DNA of 49,615 nt from Paenibacillus oenotherae (GTDB lineage: Bacteria; Bacillota; Bacilli; Paenibacillales; Paenibacillaceae): NCBI RefSeq assembly GCF_019443105.1, contig NZ_JAHZIJ010000027.1, positions 1-49,615 on the forward strand, read 5' to 3'. The position numbers and the translations under genes were made by a program. The notes beneath the pieces were generated by a model. The model saw nothing but the letters and a program-made list of their open reading frames with translations. It made no database searches and was not told where the DNA came from. Positions 27,957-36,762 of this stretch are shown here, piece after piece (position 1 is the first letter of the stretch; every line of letters begins with the position of its first letter).

Positions 27957-29576
27957 TCATGCAAAAAGCTTTGCAAATATCGGTTCGAATGCTCTCTCCA
28001 TTAGCCGCAGCCATGGTCCATGTGCCGTAACCCACCCGCCGCGCCATAGCTTTTGCGTCCATTCCTCAGGCGGAAGCTGCGGAATCGCAGCAACGGGCCT
28101 GGACGGCATGCTCCTCAGCCACTCTCTGCGGCTCGGGAAGGCCATATCCCGGTTAGCAATCCACAGGGTCGAAAGGTTATGGCTTGCCCGCTCAGAGCAG
28201 AGTGCTGCTGAAGCCCCGATGCGTGTTGGCGTCCACTTGGCTGGATGTGGGTCAACAACGAATAACAGAATATCTGCGCGAAGCAGCTGTTCCTCCCCGT
28301 CCTTGCCCAGCCAGCGGCTGGAAAGGTCGGTGACGATGATTCTTTGCGAGACATTCTCCAGCATCAGCCGATATTTGAGCCCTAGATCAGCGCCTTCATG
28401 CCTGCCCGTTGGTTCCAGCGCGTGCCACAGCACGCCATCTCTATATGCACGGATATATCGAGGGTCCTGGGGCGCGGAGGCGGTTGCAGACTGCCTTGCT
28501 CTGGCAAAGTCGAGCAGCGCATGCCATTCCGGTTCCAGCTCCCAATATTCTACCGCTGCACAGGCAATACCGCGCAAGCCCAGCAAATGCGCCAGTGTAA
28601 GCGACACGAAAGTAGCGCCAGCGCCTGGGCAAAGCGATGCAACCGCTACATGAAGCGGCCTGCTTGCAGCTCCCTCTGCGGCAGTTGAATCTTCTGTACG
28701 AGCGGGATATCCAGCTGCAAGCGACTCTGCCCACGTCGTCGAAAGGCCAGCTTGCATATTGTCGGGATATTGCCGCCCATGCGGCAAGCATGCCATCAGC
28801 GCCGCCTGCGTTTCCTTCATTGAAGCATAGCGGCAGCCCGGGCGTTCATCCATCATCCGGTCAATAACAGCGGCAAGCGGCTCCGGCAGTTGAACCATAT
28901 ATGGACTGCGCTGCGGAGTAAACACATGCCCACCGCTCAACAAATAGTATAATAATGCCCCCAGACCGTAAATATCCGTCCGCGCATCGCTCTGACTCTC
29001 ACCCCCCTGCTCCGGCGCAGCAAAGCCAGGTGTGCCGAGCATCACTGTATCCTGCTGCTGATAGTTCTTGTAGCGCCTGGCGATGCCGAAGTCAATAAGC
29101 CGAATATGACCGCTGCTTGAAATCATCACATTGGAAGGCTTCAAATCCCGATGAATAATAGGCGGCTGCTGCATATGCAAATAATGGAGCGCCTCACAGA
29201 GCTGTATCCCGATACCGATCACCGCTTCAACCGCTATAACGCCATCTTGCGCTTGCACATAGGATTGCATCGTTGCTCCATCGATGTAATCCATCACCAG
29301 CATCTCAACTCCGGCATCATCAGGCGGATAATAATCGACGATTGCCGGCAGCCGGGGATGATTCAGGCGCATCAGCAGCGATGCCTCCTCCACGCAGTTC
29401 TTCGCTGGCTCTGAAGTCGGCTTATTCACTTTAAGAGCGCGCAGCTTACCCTGCAGCCGCATGTCCTCCACCGCATAGACCTCCCCCATCCCGCCGCTTC
29501 CTATGAAGCCGACGATCCGGTATCTCCCCCCGATGATGGCGTCATTGGCGAGCCCCTCCTGCGGTACATTGTTCAT
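27957..29576 (-). CDS. Ser/Thr protein kinase fused to a ParA/MinD-like P-loop domain
   Basis: A 539-residue cytoplasmic protein. Residues 17-275 are a PknB-type kinase domain: IGSGGMGEVY glycine loop, K49, catalytic HRDLKPSN (D144), DFG at 162-164 and GTPGFAAPEQ. There is no transmembrane segment and no PASTA repeat. From about residue 306 a second domain begins (HVAVASLCPGAGATFVSLTL), a degenerate deviant-Walker-A as in ParA/MinD/CpaE ATPases. Later come YWELEPEW and IIVTDLSSRW at the places of the switch motifs, and ADILLFVVDPHP. The usual lysines of the P-loop are missing, so nucleotide hydrolysis is doubtful. The ATG at 29574-29576 is set by GGAGGAGAGGG. Confidence 0.87.
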   Translation of the reverse strand: MNNVPQEGLANDAIIGGRYRIVGFIGSGGMGEVYAVEDMRLQGKLRALKVNKPTSEPAKNCVEEASLLMRLNHPRLPAIVDYYPPDDAGVEMLVMDYIDGATMQSYVQAQDGVIAVEAVIGIGIQLCEALHYLHMQQPPIIHRDLKPSNVMISSSGHIRLIDFGIARRYKNYQQQDTVMLGTPGFAAPEQGGESQSDARTDIYGLGALLYYLLSGGHVFTPQRSPYMVQLPEPLAAVIDRMMDERPGCRYASMKETQAALMACLPHGRQYPDNMQAGLSTTWAESLAAGYPARTEDSTAAEGAASRPLHVAVASLCPGAGATFVSLTLAHLLGLRGIACAAVEYWELEPEWHALLDFARARQSATASAPQDPRYIRAYRDGVLWHALEPTGRHEGADLGLKYRLMLENVSQRIIVTDLSSRWLGKDGEEQLLRADILLFVVDPHPAKWTPTRIGASAALCSERASHNLSTLWIANRDMAFPSRREWLRSMPSRPVAAIPQLPPEEWTQKLWRGGWVTAHGPWLRLMERAFEPIFAKLFA

Positions 29577-29595
29577 TCCCTCTCCTCCTCTGCAC

Positions 29596-29642
29596 AAAAA
29601 AACATCCCGAATGAGGGGACCGCAGTCCATTCATTCGGGATG
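29596..29642 (-). terminator. Terminator between the RlmM-like gene and the kinase
   Basis: A perfect 12-bp stem (CATCCCGAATGA, 29603-29614, with 29631-29642) plus an inner GGAC/GTCC stem is followed on the minus strand by seven Ts. It ends the long operon 31 bases past the RlmM-like stop, yet lies only about 20 bases before the kinase start. The kinase therefore depends on readthrough or on a promoter I cannot see. Confidence 0.9.
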
Positions 29643-29672
29643 CTTTCCCGATCCATTATTTAATAGCATAAA

Positions 29673-30689
29673 TTATCTCTTCACCAAGTATAACGTTATT
29701 TCATCGCGGTTGTGGAATAACTGCTTTGCCTTCACGAGAACGAATGCTGATTCAAGCTTCGCAATAACATCACGAATCGTTTGCAAAGGTTTCTTGTGCA
29801 TGAGCTTCACCGTAATAATTGCTGTCGCCCCATTCGCCAAAGCACCGATACCTTCCAGCACGAGCTTGGACATCTGCATCGGACTCCAGCTCATATCGCA
29901 CACCAGCAAATCAAATGCTTCCGCCTTGAATTTGACATCTGACGCATTCTTCTTCCAGTAAGTCAGCCGCGGGTACTGCTTCAATGAAGGATGCAGCTCA
30001 GCCGGGTCTACCGAGGTGACATACAGCCCCCGCTCGAGCAGCAGCTGTGTCCACCCGCCTGGAGCTGCCCCGATATCCAGCGCCTCCCCGAAGGAAGCGA
30101 AATCCAGCTTGAATGCCCGCTCCGCCTCCAGCAGCTTGAATTTCGCCCGCGAGATCTGCCCGTCTTCACGTTGAAATCTGACAGCCCCTCCCGGCCAATC
30201 CGACAGCTGCTCCTCCGGTGTCCCCCATCCGACATACAGCTCTTGTGCGCCTGCGTAAATTGATAAAATAAGCTCGGGGGACTGCACAACAGGCTCACAG
30301 TCTACCTCGCTAAGCACCGCATCCAATATCGCCTTGGTATCCCCCGCCGTATACAGGAATGGACTATTATCCGCACGGCGCAGATGAACAGCAGTCATTC
30401 GATTCTCACAGCGCAAGCGGGAGTTGCGAACGAGATCGGATAATGCTTGCAGATCATCCGCATTGCCTTCAATCGGCAGTATCCGCTCAACCGGCTGTAT
30501 ATGGCGCAGGAAGATCGGCTCCTTTTGCTGGAGCATTGCCATTGCCTCTTCGCGCTCAAGCGGAACCTCCATGCGGAATATTTCATTAGGTGCAAGCTGG
30601 TTGAACTTAACGTCATTAAATAAACGGCGCAGCTCTTCCATTGCATAAGTGGCAAAACCATGATTAGCCGTACAAATCCATTGCGTCAC
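29673..30689 (-). CDS. RlmM-like SAM-dependent RNA 2'-O-methyltransferase
   Basis: A 338-residue protein with a divergent N-terminal region (ICTANHGFATYAMEELRR, a THUMP-like RNA-binding start) and an FtsJ-type Rossmann methyltransferase. The SAM motif is LDIGAAPGGWTQLLLERG, then VDPAEL, VCDMSWSP and TVKLM, consistent with the K-D-K-E catalytic tetrad. E. coli RlmM modifies C2498 of 23S rRNA; the target here is inferred to be rRNA. The start is the GTG at 30687-30689, which overlaps the upstream ABC stop as GTGA and has AGGAGGAG upstream. It is the last gene of the nine-gene run. Confidence 0.88.
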   Translation of the reverse strand: MTQWICTANHGFATYAMEELRRLFNDVKFNQLAPNEIFRMEVPLEREEAMAMLQQKEPIFLRHIQPVERILPIEGNADDLQALSDLVRNSRLRCENRMTAVHLRRADNSPFLYTAGDTKAILDAVLSEVDCEPVVQSPELILSIYAGAQELYVGWGTPEEQLSDWPGGAVRFQREDGQISRAKFKLLEAERAFKLDFASFGEALDIGAAPGGWTQLLLERGLYVTSVDPAELHPSLKQYPRLTYWKKNASDVKFKAEAFDLLVCDMSWSPMQMSKLVLEGIGALANGATAIITVKLMHKKPLQTIRDVIAKLESAFVLVKAKQLFHNRDEITLYLVKR

Positions 30690-31468
30690 TGTTGTTCTCC
30701 TCCTGGTGCTGCCTTGATCCAAGGCCTGCCATACGACCATTCAACCTCAACCGGCCATTCATAGATCCCACTAAGCCGTTCTCCGCTAAGCACCTCTTCC
30801 TTAGGGCCAGCGATGGCAATTTGACCGTCGTGCACTAATGCTACATGTGTAAACATAGGGATGATTTCCTCCAGATGATGGGTAACGTAAACGACTGTAA
30901 TCTCCCTCTCCTTGAGCCTCTCCAGATCGGCAAGCAGCTTTTCCCGTTCGTGCAGGTCCAGTCCGGCACAGGGCTCGTCCATGATGAGCAGCTTGGGGTC
31001 AGCCATCAGCGCTCTTGCCAATATAGCCTTCTTTCGTTCCCCCTGCGATAAGGTGCCAAAAGGCTGCTCAGCCATATGACGGAGCCCTGCCTCGTCCAGC
31101 AGGCGAAGCGCCTTCAGCCTCACGGATTCATCAATCTCCTGATAGAAACGCAGGAAGGCATATTGACCGGTAGCGACAATTTCCCACACGGGATCCCGCA
31201 AGGTCAGCTTCTCGATCACCGATTGGCTGATGTAGCCGATTTCCTTGCGAACCTCCCGAATATCAACCTCGCCGTAGCGATGGCCGAGCACCTCGACAGT
31301 GCCTGAAGAGGGAAAAAGATAACCCGTCATCATTTCGAGCAGCGTAGTCTTGCCGGAGCCGTTGCGCCCGAGAATGGCCCAGTGCTCGCCCTTGTTGATT
31401 GTCAGGTCCACACCCTTGAGCAGCTCACGCTCTTCCCGCCGTAGATACAGACGTTGCAATTGAATCAT
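30686..31468 (-). CDS. ABC transporter-type ATP-binding protein (YlmA-like)
   Basis: A 260-residue single ABC domain. Walker A GRNGSGKTT, Q-loop GYISQSV, signature LSQGERKK (a Q in place of the usual second G), Walker B LLIMDEPCAGLD and switch His in YVTHHLEE. It resembles B. subtilis YlmA and molybdate-type ATPases, but no permease gene lies next to it, so its partner is unknown. The ATG at 31466-31468 follows GTGGGGG; an open extension upstream would overlap the cREC gene and lacks a binding site. It is coupled to the RlmM-like gene. Confidence 0.87.
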   Translation of the reverse strand: MIQLQRLYLRREERELLKGVDLTINKGEHWAILGRNGSGKTTLLEMMTGYLFPSSGTVEVLGHRYGEVDIREVRKEIGYISQSVIEKLTLRDPVWEIVATGQYAFLRFYQEIDESVRLKALRLLDEAGLRHMAEQPFGTLSQGERKKAILARALMADPKLLIMDEPCAGLDLHEREKLLADLERLKEREITVVYVTHHLEEIIPMFTHVALVHDGQIAIAGPKEEVLSGERLSGIYEWPVEVEWSYGRPWIKAAPGGEQQ

Positions 31469-31499
31469 TCTAGAGTCCCCCACTCTTGAAAATGTTCCG

Positions 31500-31805
31500 T
31501 CAATCCGGCATCGATCTATTATGGATGACGACCTCTGGCGGTGCATGCTGAATCAGCCAATGATGCATCTGCAATCGCCCGGAAGGGCTCGATGTATGAA
31601 TATAGATCGTTCGCGGATAACGGCCGCTGGACACGATATAATTGACAACCTCCATGCCTGTCGGCTGCCCCCACCCCAGATCAAAGTCAAGCGAAATAAT
31701 GTCCACCTGCTCTGCTTCCAGCAGCAGAATGCATTCCTCAGAGGTTTTGGCTGGCACGAACCCTTGCGGGCATGGCCGATAATCATCGAGGTAGATGTTA
31801 ATCAC
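31500..31805 (-). CDS. Cyclic-phosphate-processing receiver (cREC) domain protein
   Basis: A 101-residue stand-alone receiver-like domain. It carries LDDYRPCP at the N-terminus and LDFDLGWGQPTGMEVVNYI in the middle, where ordinary receivers have the phosphorylated Asp. IHTSSPSGRLQM and the end complete the fold. These signatures (LDD.R, DFDLG, HS/T motifs) define the cREC family, predicted to act on cyclic phosphate ends of RNA or nucleotides rather than to receive phosphate from a kinase. The start is GTG, 3 bases past the nfo stop, with GGAGGAG inside the end of nfo, so it is coupled to nfo. Confidence 0.78.
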   Translation of the reverse strand: MINIYLDDYRPCPQGFVPAKTSEECILLLEAEQVDIISLDFDLGWGQPTGMEVVNYIVSSGRYPRTIYIHTSSPSGRLQMHHWLIQHAPPEVVIHNRSMPD

Positions 31806-31808
31806 CGA

Positions 31809-32645
31809 TCAGTCGTCTCCTCCCCATTGCCTAACAAGCTCTAACTGCATGCGATGCGTTCCATCAGATCCCGAGGGTGTTTCCAATATAAAAGGCGTAG
31901 CTGCGAATGCTGGCTGCCCAAGCAGCCATCTCATTCCTTCTGCTCCGATATGTCCTTCGCCGATAACCGCATGCCTGTCCCGCTTCGCTCCGGAAGGGTA
32001 CACGGAATCGTTCAAATGAATCGCCGCCACATGCTGTAATACATCGAGCCGCTTCGCCTTCTCGAACCATTCCGCGTCCACGCTGCCGTCCCATACACCG
32101 CTTGCGAACAGATGACAGGTATCCAGGCAAAATCCGATTTTGTGCGGATCGGCGCATAAGCTCCGAATCTGTGCCAGCTCCTCCATGGTGGTTCCCATGA
32201 AAGTATGGTCTCCCGCCCCGTTCTCAATCAACAGCTTGGCTCGTCCATGCCATTGCGCAGCGACACTGCTTAGCGCGACAACAGCATTGCGGTAGCCTTG
32301 AAGCGGGTCCTTCCCTTTGTACACGCCAAAATGAACGACGACCCCAAGCGAACCGCATGCCTCGGCAATATCAAGATCATTCAATAACGAAAGGACCGAA
32401 CGTTCCAGATGACTGGGGTCCTCTGCGGCTACATTGGTCGGATAAGGCGAATGCGCAATAGAGACGATCCCCTTCGCCTGGCAATATTCCGCACAACGCC
32501 CGGCATCCCCTGCATCGAATGATTTCGGCGACAGACTGCGGGGATTTTTCGGAAAATATTGAAAAGCTCTCGCCCCAGCATCATGGGCTCTCTTCGCAGC
32601 TTCCCGATAACCTCCACGGGTGGACACATGATAGCCGATCAGCAT
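31809..32645 (-). CDS. nfo: Deoxyribonuclease IV (AP endonuclease)
   Basis: Cuts DNA 5' of abasic sites in base excision repair and removes blocked 3' ends. The 278-residue TIM-barrel enzyme has all three family signatures: IENGAGDHTFMG, GFCLDTCHLFASG and HLNDSVYPSGAKRDRHAVIGEGHIG, plus FILETPSG near the end. The residues that bind the three zinc ions are within these. The ATG at 32643-32645 follows AGAGGCGAG; it begins LIGYHVSTRGG as in other Nfo proteins. It lies 7 bases after the Fpg-like gene, so a glycosylase and an AP endonuclease are made together. Confidence 0.95.
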   Translation of the reverse strand: MLIGYHVSTRGGYREAAKRAHDAGARAFQYFPKNPRSLSPKSFDAGDAGRCAEYCQAKGIVSIAHSPYPTNVAAEDPSHLERSVLSLLNDLDIAEACGSLGVVVHFGVYKGKDPLQGYRNAVVALSSVAAQWHGRAKLLIENGAGDHTFMGTTMEELAQIRSLCADPHKIGFCLDTCHLFASGVWDGSVDAEWFEKAKRLDVLQHVAAIHLNDSVYPSGAKRDRHAVIGEGHIGAEGMRWLLGQPAFAATPFILETPSGSDGTHRMQLELVRQWGGDD

Positions 32646-32652
32646 CTCGCCT

Positions 32653-33468
32653 CTACCGGTCTCTCTGACAGGATGGGCAATAGAAGGCCTTGCGGGAGTT
32701 AATCTCGCTTTGCTCAATCGTTCCGTTGCAGCGCACACATGGCTCCCCTGCACGATCATAGACACGGCAGCGTTCATTGAAGCCGCCTGTGAGCGTATCA
32801 TCCGCCGTGAAAGGCATCTCCATATACCCGCCGTAGGTCAGAGCCTCATTCAGCACTTCATGCATAGCCCCATATAGCCGCTCCCAAGTTCCCTCTTCCA
32901 GATCGGATAATTGAGCGCTTGGCAGAACTCCCGCTGCGAAAGTGATCTCATCCGAATAGCAGTTGCCGATGCCGGAGATTACATTCTGGTTGACCAACGC
33001 CGTCTTGAGCGAGCCGCGCTTCCGTGCGAAGCGCTCCTTGAAACGCTCCAGCGTCAATCGTTTGTCGAAGGGGTCCGGTCCCAGCTTGCCCAGGCTATTC
33101 TCGACTTCCTTCGCAGTTAGAAGATGGATGTAGCCGAGACGAAGTCCGATAAAGCTGATCTCGCCAACCGGGAATCGAATGGAAACTTGAACGGTCCTCT
33201 CCGGTTTGTCCTCGGGCTGACCGAAATAGATCATTCCGCCCAGCATCAGATGAAGCAGCAGGCGCTTGCCATTATCGAGGTGGAACAGCAGCGTTTTTCC
33301 CCGCCGCTCAACAAACCATACCGTGCGTCCGATCAGCTCTTGCGAGAATTGCTCTGGTGCAACGTTTATCGATTTGGGCCGTGTCACCTCCACGCCTGAA
33401 ATCGGCTGCCCGACGATTCTCTGTGCGAGCATAGTTCGATAGGATTCCATTTCCGGCCATTCCGGCAT
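32653..33468 (-). CDS. Fpg/Nei-family DNA glycosylase (atypical)
   Basis: Removes oxidised bases and nicks the abasic site. The 271-residue protein keeps the catalytic P2 and E3, but the usual MPELPEVE start is MPEWPEME. The lysine in RRGKTLLFHL and the helix-two-turn-helix (NQNVISGIGNCYSDE) are present. So is the C-terminal zinc finger with two CxxC pairs and the arginine loop NSRKAFYCPSC. The differences suggest a paralogue of the housekeeping MutM, which is usually near polA, possibly with different base preference. It lies 31 bases after the HAD gene and directly before nfo. Confidence 0.9.
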   Translation of the reverse strand: MPEWPEMESYRTMLAQRIVGQPISGVEVTRPKSINVAPEQFSQELIGRTVWFVERRGKTLLFHLDNGKRLLLHLMLGGMIYFGQPEDKPERTVQVSIRFPVGEISFIGLRLGYIHLLTAKEVENSLGKLGPDPFDKRLTLERFKERFARKRGSLKTALVNQNVISGIGNCYSDEITFAAGVLPSAQLSDLEEGTWERLYGAMHEVLNEALTYGGYMEMPFTADDTLTGGFNERCRVYDRAGEPCVRCNGTIEQSEINSRKAFYCPSCQRDR

Positions 33469-33499
33469 CTGTACTCTTCCTTCCTGTTGTAAGTTGCGA

Positions 33500-34306
33500 T
33501 TATTGTGCAGCAGACTTTCTTATATACTCCAGCAATATATGTAGATTGTCGAACACCGCGTCAGCCTTGCAGTCTGCTGATTGAAGCAATTCGCTGTAAT
33601 TCGCTTGCGTTGCCAGCCCTGTCAGCACAAGAATGGAACGGCATCCTGCCGCATTGCCTGCTGCAATATCTGTAGCCGGATTATCACCGACAACCCATGT
33701 ATCCTCTGCGGGCAGAGCCAGCTTCTCCAGAGCATAATCCATCAGAATCGCAGAGGGCTTGCCGATCACGGTCGGCCGAACGCCGCTTGCTGTTTGAAGG
33801 AGAGCAGATATGGAGCCTGCGCCCGGGATAAAACCTCCGTCAGAGGGAAGCAGCACATCGGGATTCGTCAGTATATAGGTTGCTCCCTGCCTGATGTAAC
33901 CAACTGCCGTGGACAATCGGGAATAAGTGAGCTGCCTGTCAATCCCCTGAAGAACGACATCGGGATTCTCCTCGACAAGCTGCAGTCCCGCATTCATCAC
34001 TGCGAAACGCAGCCCCTCCTCGCCGATTGTGAATACTCTGCTGGCTTCCAGCCTCTTCGCAATATAGAATGCGGCTGCCTGCGCAGAGGTGCACACTTCA
34101 TGAGGCTGGGCCGGAATTCCCATTCCATTGAGCCGCTCCGCTACTTTCTCTGGCGTGGCGGAAGAGTTGTTCGTCACGAACAGGAAGCGGGTACCCAGTT
34201 CCCGCAATGTGTGTATTAAAGCATCCGCGCCTTCGATCATTGTATGGCCCTTGTACAAGGTGCCGTCAAGATCGATCAATAAGCCCTTGATTGCCGGGAT
34301 GTCCAT
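33500..34306 (-). CDS. HAD-superfamily phosphatase (NagD/YutF type, IIA)
   Basis: A 268-residue phosphatase with motif I IDLDGTLYKG, motif II FVTNNSSATP, the C2-type cap, the motif III lysine in VIGKPSAI and motif IV VVGDNPATDIAAG. The length and motifs match the B. subtilis YutF group, general phosphatases of sugar phosphates and nucleotides. Its ATG follows the Gfo/Idh stop codon without a gap, so the genes are coupled. Why it lies in a repair-rich run is not clear; a role in clearing phosphorylated damage products is only a guess. Confidence 0.92.
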   Translation of the reverse strand: MDIPAIKGLLIDLDGTLYKGHTMIEGADALIHTLRELGTRFLFVTNNSSATPEKVAERLNGMGIPAQPHEVCTSAQAAAFYIAKRLEASRVFTIGEEGLRFAVMNAGLQLVEENPDVVLQGIDRQLTYSRLSTAVGYIRQGATYILTNPDVLLPSDGGFIPGAGSISALLQTASGVRPTVIGKPSAILMDYALEKLALPAEDTWVVGDNPATDIAAGNAAGCRSILVLTGLATQANYSELLQSADCKADAVFDNLHILLEYIRKSAAQ

Positions 34307-35398
34307 TTAGTTCAGCCCCTTGTTTTCCTTCAGGACGCGATCGATCCAGTACTCGGCCTGTACCCCGTCGGCAATAGTCGGAGCGAGTCCAGGGAACCGG
34401 TCCTCTCCTGCATAACGCCATAAGAAATGATACAACGCGCCAAAATGCGTATCCACTCCGAAACCCATCGTCCCCTTCTCATCCGGGAGCAGCGACAGCG
34501 ACTCCGCTGCCGGCAGCGAGGACGTGCCTCCTTTGAGCAAGTGGACAGTCGGGATCGCATCGCGCTCCAGGTCGCATGTAATCGATCCCCGCTTGCCGAC
34601 AATCTGAATATCGAAGGCATCTGAGCCAAGGGCGATCCGGGAAACCTCCACCGTGCCGCTCACACCCGAGGCTGTGAAATAGTGCAGCATCGCCCAGTCG
34701 TCCACATCTACGTCTACGATATTGCCGGATGCCGAATCCGGCCGCTGCTTGACATATGTATTCGTCCGTCCTCTAACATCCATCAGCTCGCCAAACCAGT
34801 GACGGAGCAGATCCAGCGCATGAACGCCCAGATCGCTGATTGCGCCTCCGCCCGACATGCCGCTCTGCAGACGCCAGCTGACGGGACGCTCGGGGTTCAA
34901 ATAACCTGATCTGCGATAGGCAATTTTGCATTGCAGCACATCGCCGATGAGTCCCTCCTCCAGCCAGCGCCGGATGCGCATTACAGCCGGGTGGTACCGG
35001 AAGGTGAACGCCAGCTGCTCCAGCACCGCTGGCCCGCTCTCGATCAGACCTAGCAGCTCCTTGGAGCGTTCATAGTCTTCTGTCACCGGCTTCTCGCAGT
35101 AGATCGCCTTGCCTCCCTGCAGACCTGCGGCAACATCAGTGTAGTGGTTCGCGTTAGGCGTGCACACATCGAATGCATGCACCTTGTCATCCTGGGCCGC
35201 TTCGCTGATTGAAGAGGTGACACGGCGGAAACCGATCAGCTCCGCCTGCGCTCTGTTCGCCTCCGGATCTCTTGTGACCAGTGTATCCAGAACCGGAACC
35301 ACCGGTAGCTTCTTTATAATTGGCATCGCTCTTAGCGCAGTCATATGCGTCTTGGCAATATTCCCGAATCCCAGTATCGCAAATCGCAGTTCATTCAT
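34307..35398 (-). CDS. Gfo/Idh/MocA-family NAD(P)-dependent oxidoreductase
   Basis: A 363-residue dehydrogenase. The N-terminal Rossmann fold begins AILGFGNIAKTH, followed by VCTPNANHY and the family signature EKPVTEDY with its lysine. The C-terminal alpha/beta domain contains GGGAISDLGVHALDLLRHWFG with the catalytic-type D and H. It probably acts on a sugar or inositol-like substrate; none is indicated by the neighbours, which are repair genes. Its ATG overlaps the mrfB stop (ATGA). Confidence 0.9.
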   Translation of the reverse strand: MNELRFAILGFGNIAKTHMTALRAMPIIKKLPVVPVLDTLVTRDPEANRAQAELIGFRRVTSSISEAAQDDKVHAFDVCTPNANHYTDVAAGLQGGKAIYCEKPVTEDYERSKELLGLIESGPAVLEQLAFTFRYHPAVMRIRRWLEEGLIGDVLQCKIAYRRSGYLNPERPVSWRLQSGMSGGGAISDLGVHALDLLRHWFGELMDVRGRTNTYVKQRPDSASGNIVDVDVDDWAMLHYFTASGVSGTVEVSRIALGSDAFDIQIVGKRGSITCDLERDAIPTVHLLKGGTSSLPAAESLSLLPDEKGTMGFGVDTHFGALYHFLWRYAGEDRFPGLAPTIADGVQAEYWIDRVLKENKGLN

Positions 35399-36762
35399 CC
35401 TGACAGCCTCCCTATCTTCACCCTCAGCCGGTCGATCCGTTTGCGGATGCCTTCCAGCTCCTCGCGTCTCTTGGCATCGAGCCTGAGGCCAAGATAACGC
35501 TTCTGAGCGAGCGAAAGTGCAGTCTCAGCGAGCGACAACGCGGACTGAATCTGTTTGGTCTTATGCTCATAGTACATGGACAGCTCAATATGAGCCTTCC
35601 AATCCGGCCACAAGGAGCTTTCGGCCGCATGTACAACCTTCTGCCACAATAACACAGCACGAGTCCAATTTCCACATTTCTTGTCTCTTTCGGCCAGCAT
35701 TAACAAGCAGGCAGGCGAAGCGCTGCCATCATCGGCAAGCTGCGCGAATATCGGCTCTGCGAGCAGCATCGCCCCCATCTTCTCCAGCCATAGTCCTGTG
35801 CGCAGCAGTTCCTCCGATTCAGGCCGCTGCTGAACATAAGCGCCAAGCTGTCCGGCCAGCAGATGTCCGAAGCGAATAGCAAGACATGCCAAAGACAGCA
35901 TATCGGTCTCATTATGACGAAAAACACCCAGCAGCGGCTGTGGATTATGATCGGCCAAAAATTGAAAATAAATAGCCGGCGCCAGCGATCCCGGAACATC
36001 ATCATCTCTGGTAATGCCTAGCCGCTCCTCCTCCACATGGCTTAACCGGCAGGAGACGAGCGTATTGCGCCAAACACTGCGTGAGGGATGGAGCAAATCA
36101 ATATGAAGCGGCTCCCACGTGAATTTGCGAAAGCCGTTAAGAATAAGACGATTAAGCAATAGCGGCCAATCAAAGGTTCTGCCGTTATAAGTAACAAGAT
36201 GAGTAAACCCCGGCAGCTTCCCGCACAGATAAGTCAGCATGGCCCGCTCTTCTGCTGGGTGCCGGATTAGCATCTGCTCGACTATAAACGCTTCACCGGA
36301 CATGTACGCAATGCCCACCATAAAAGGAACATTGCCGGTCCCGACACCAAGACCTGTTGTCTCCAGATCGAGAAACAGCACCTTTTCCGGATCGAGGGGC
36401 GTCCGGTTGGCAGCATCGAACTGCTCCTGCCGAATCGTCCGATTGCGCTCTACGGCTGAGACCGCCCGAAAAGCAGCAAGCCCCTTCACCGATGCACGCA
36501 GCTCCTCCAAGCGATGGAGCCCATGCTGATACGACAGCGGGTATTTCGCTTCTCTGCGCAAGAAGGAACCGTTCGCCGTATCGGTCAATTGAACGTCAAG
36601 ACCTTCCCATAATGGAGACAGCGTCTCATGCTCAGCTTCCTCCATTCCCTCCACGGAAGCAGCATCAGCATCGACAGGGCTCGCTGTGTCCGCACTTGGC
36701 TCTTCCATGACCTCTTCGGCAGAGGCACGATGCCGGAGCAGCCGATCCCGCAGCCGGCTCAT
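35395..36762 (-). CDS. mrfB: RNase H-like exonuclease of the mitomycin repair pair (YprB)
   Basis: A 455-residue protein matching B. subtilis YprB (MrfB), which acts with the MrfA helicase to remove mitomycin C adducts independently of UvrABC. The first 140 residues are an acidic, poorly ordered extension. The DnaQ/RNase H-like exonuclease core starts at FLDLETTGLGVGTG (metal-binding D and E), followed by THLVTYNGRTFDWPLLLNR and LLHPSRSVWR. The C-terminal 130 residues are helical repeats of TPR type. It overlaps mrfA by ATGA and the Gfo/Idh gene by ATGA. Confidence 0.9.
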   Translation of the reverse strand: MSRLRDRLLRHRASAEEVMEEPSADTASPVDADAASVEGMEEAEHETLSPLWEGLDVQLTDTANGSFLRREAKYPLSYQHGLHRLEELRASVKGLAAFRAVSAVERNRTIRQEQFDAANRTPLDPEKVLFLDLETTGLGVGTGNVPFMVGIAYMSGEAFIVEQMLIRHPAEERAMLTYLCGKLPGFTHLVTYNGRTFDWPLLLNRLILNGFRKFTWEPLHIDLLHPSRSVWRNTLVSCRLSHVEEERLGITRDDDVPGSLAPAIYFQFLADHNPQPLLGVFRHNETDMLSLACLAIRFGHLLAGQLGAYVQQRPESEELLRTGLWLEKMGAMLLAEPIFAQLADDGSASPACLLMLAERDKKCGNWTRAVLLWQKVVHAAESSLWPDWKAHIELSMYYEHKTKQIQSALSLAETALSLAQKRYLGLRLDAKRREELEGIRKRIDRLRVKIGRLSG

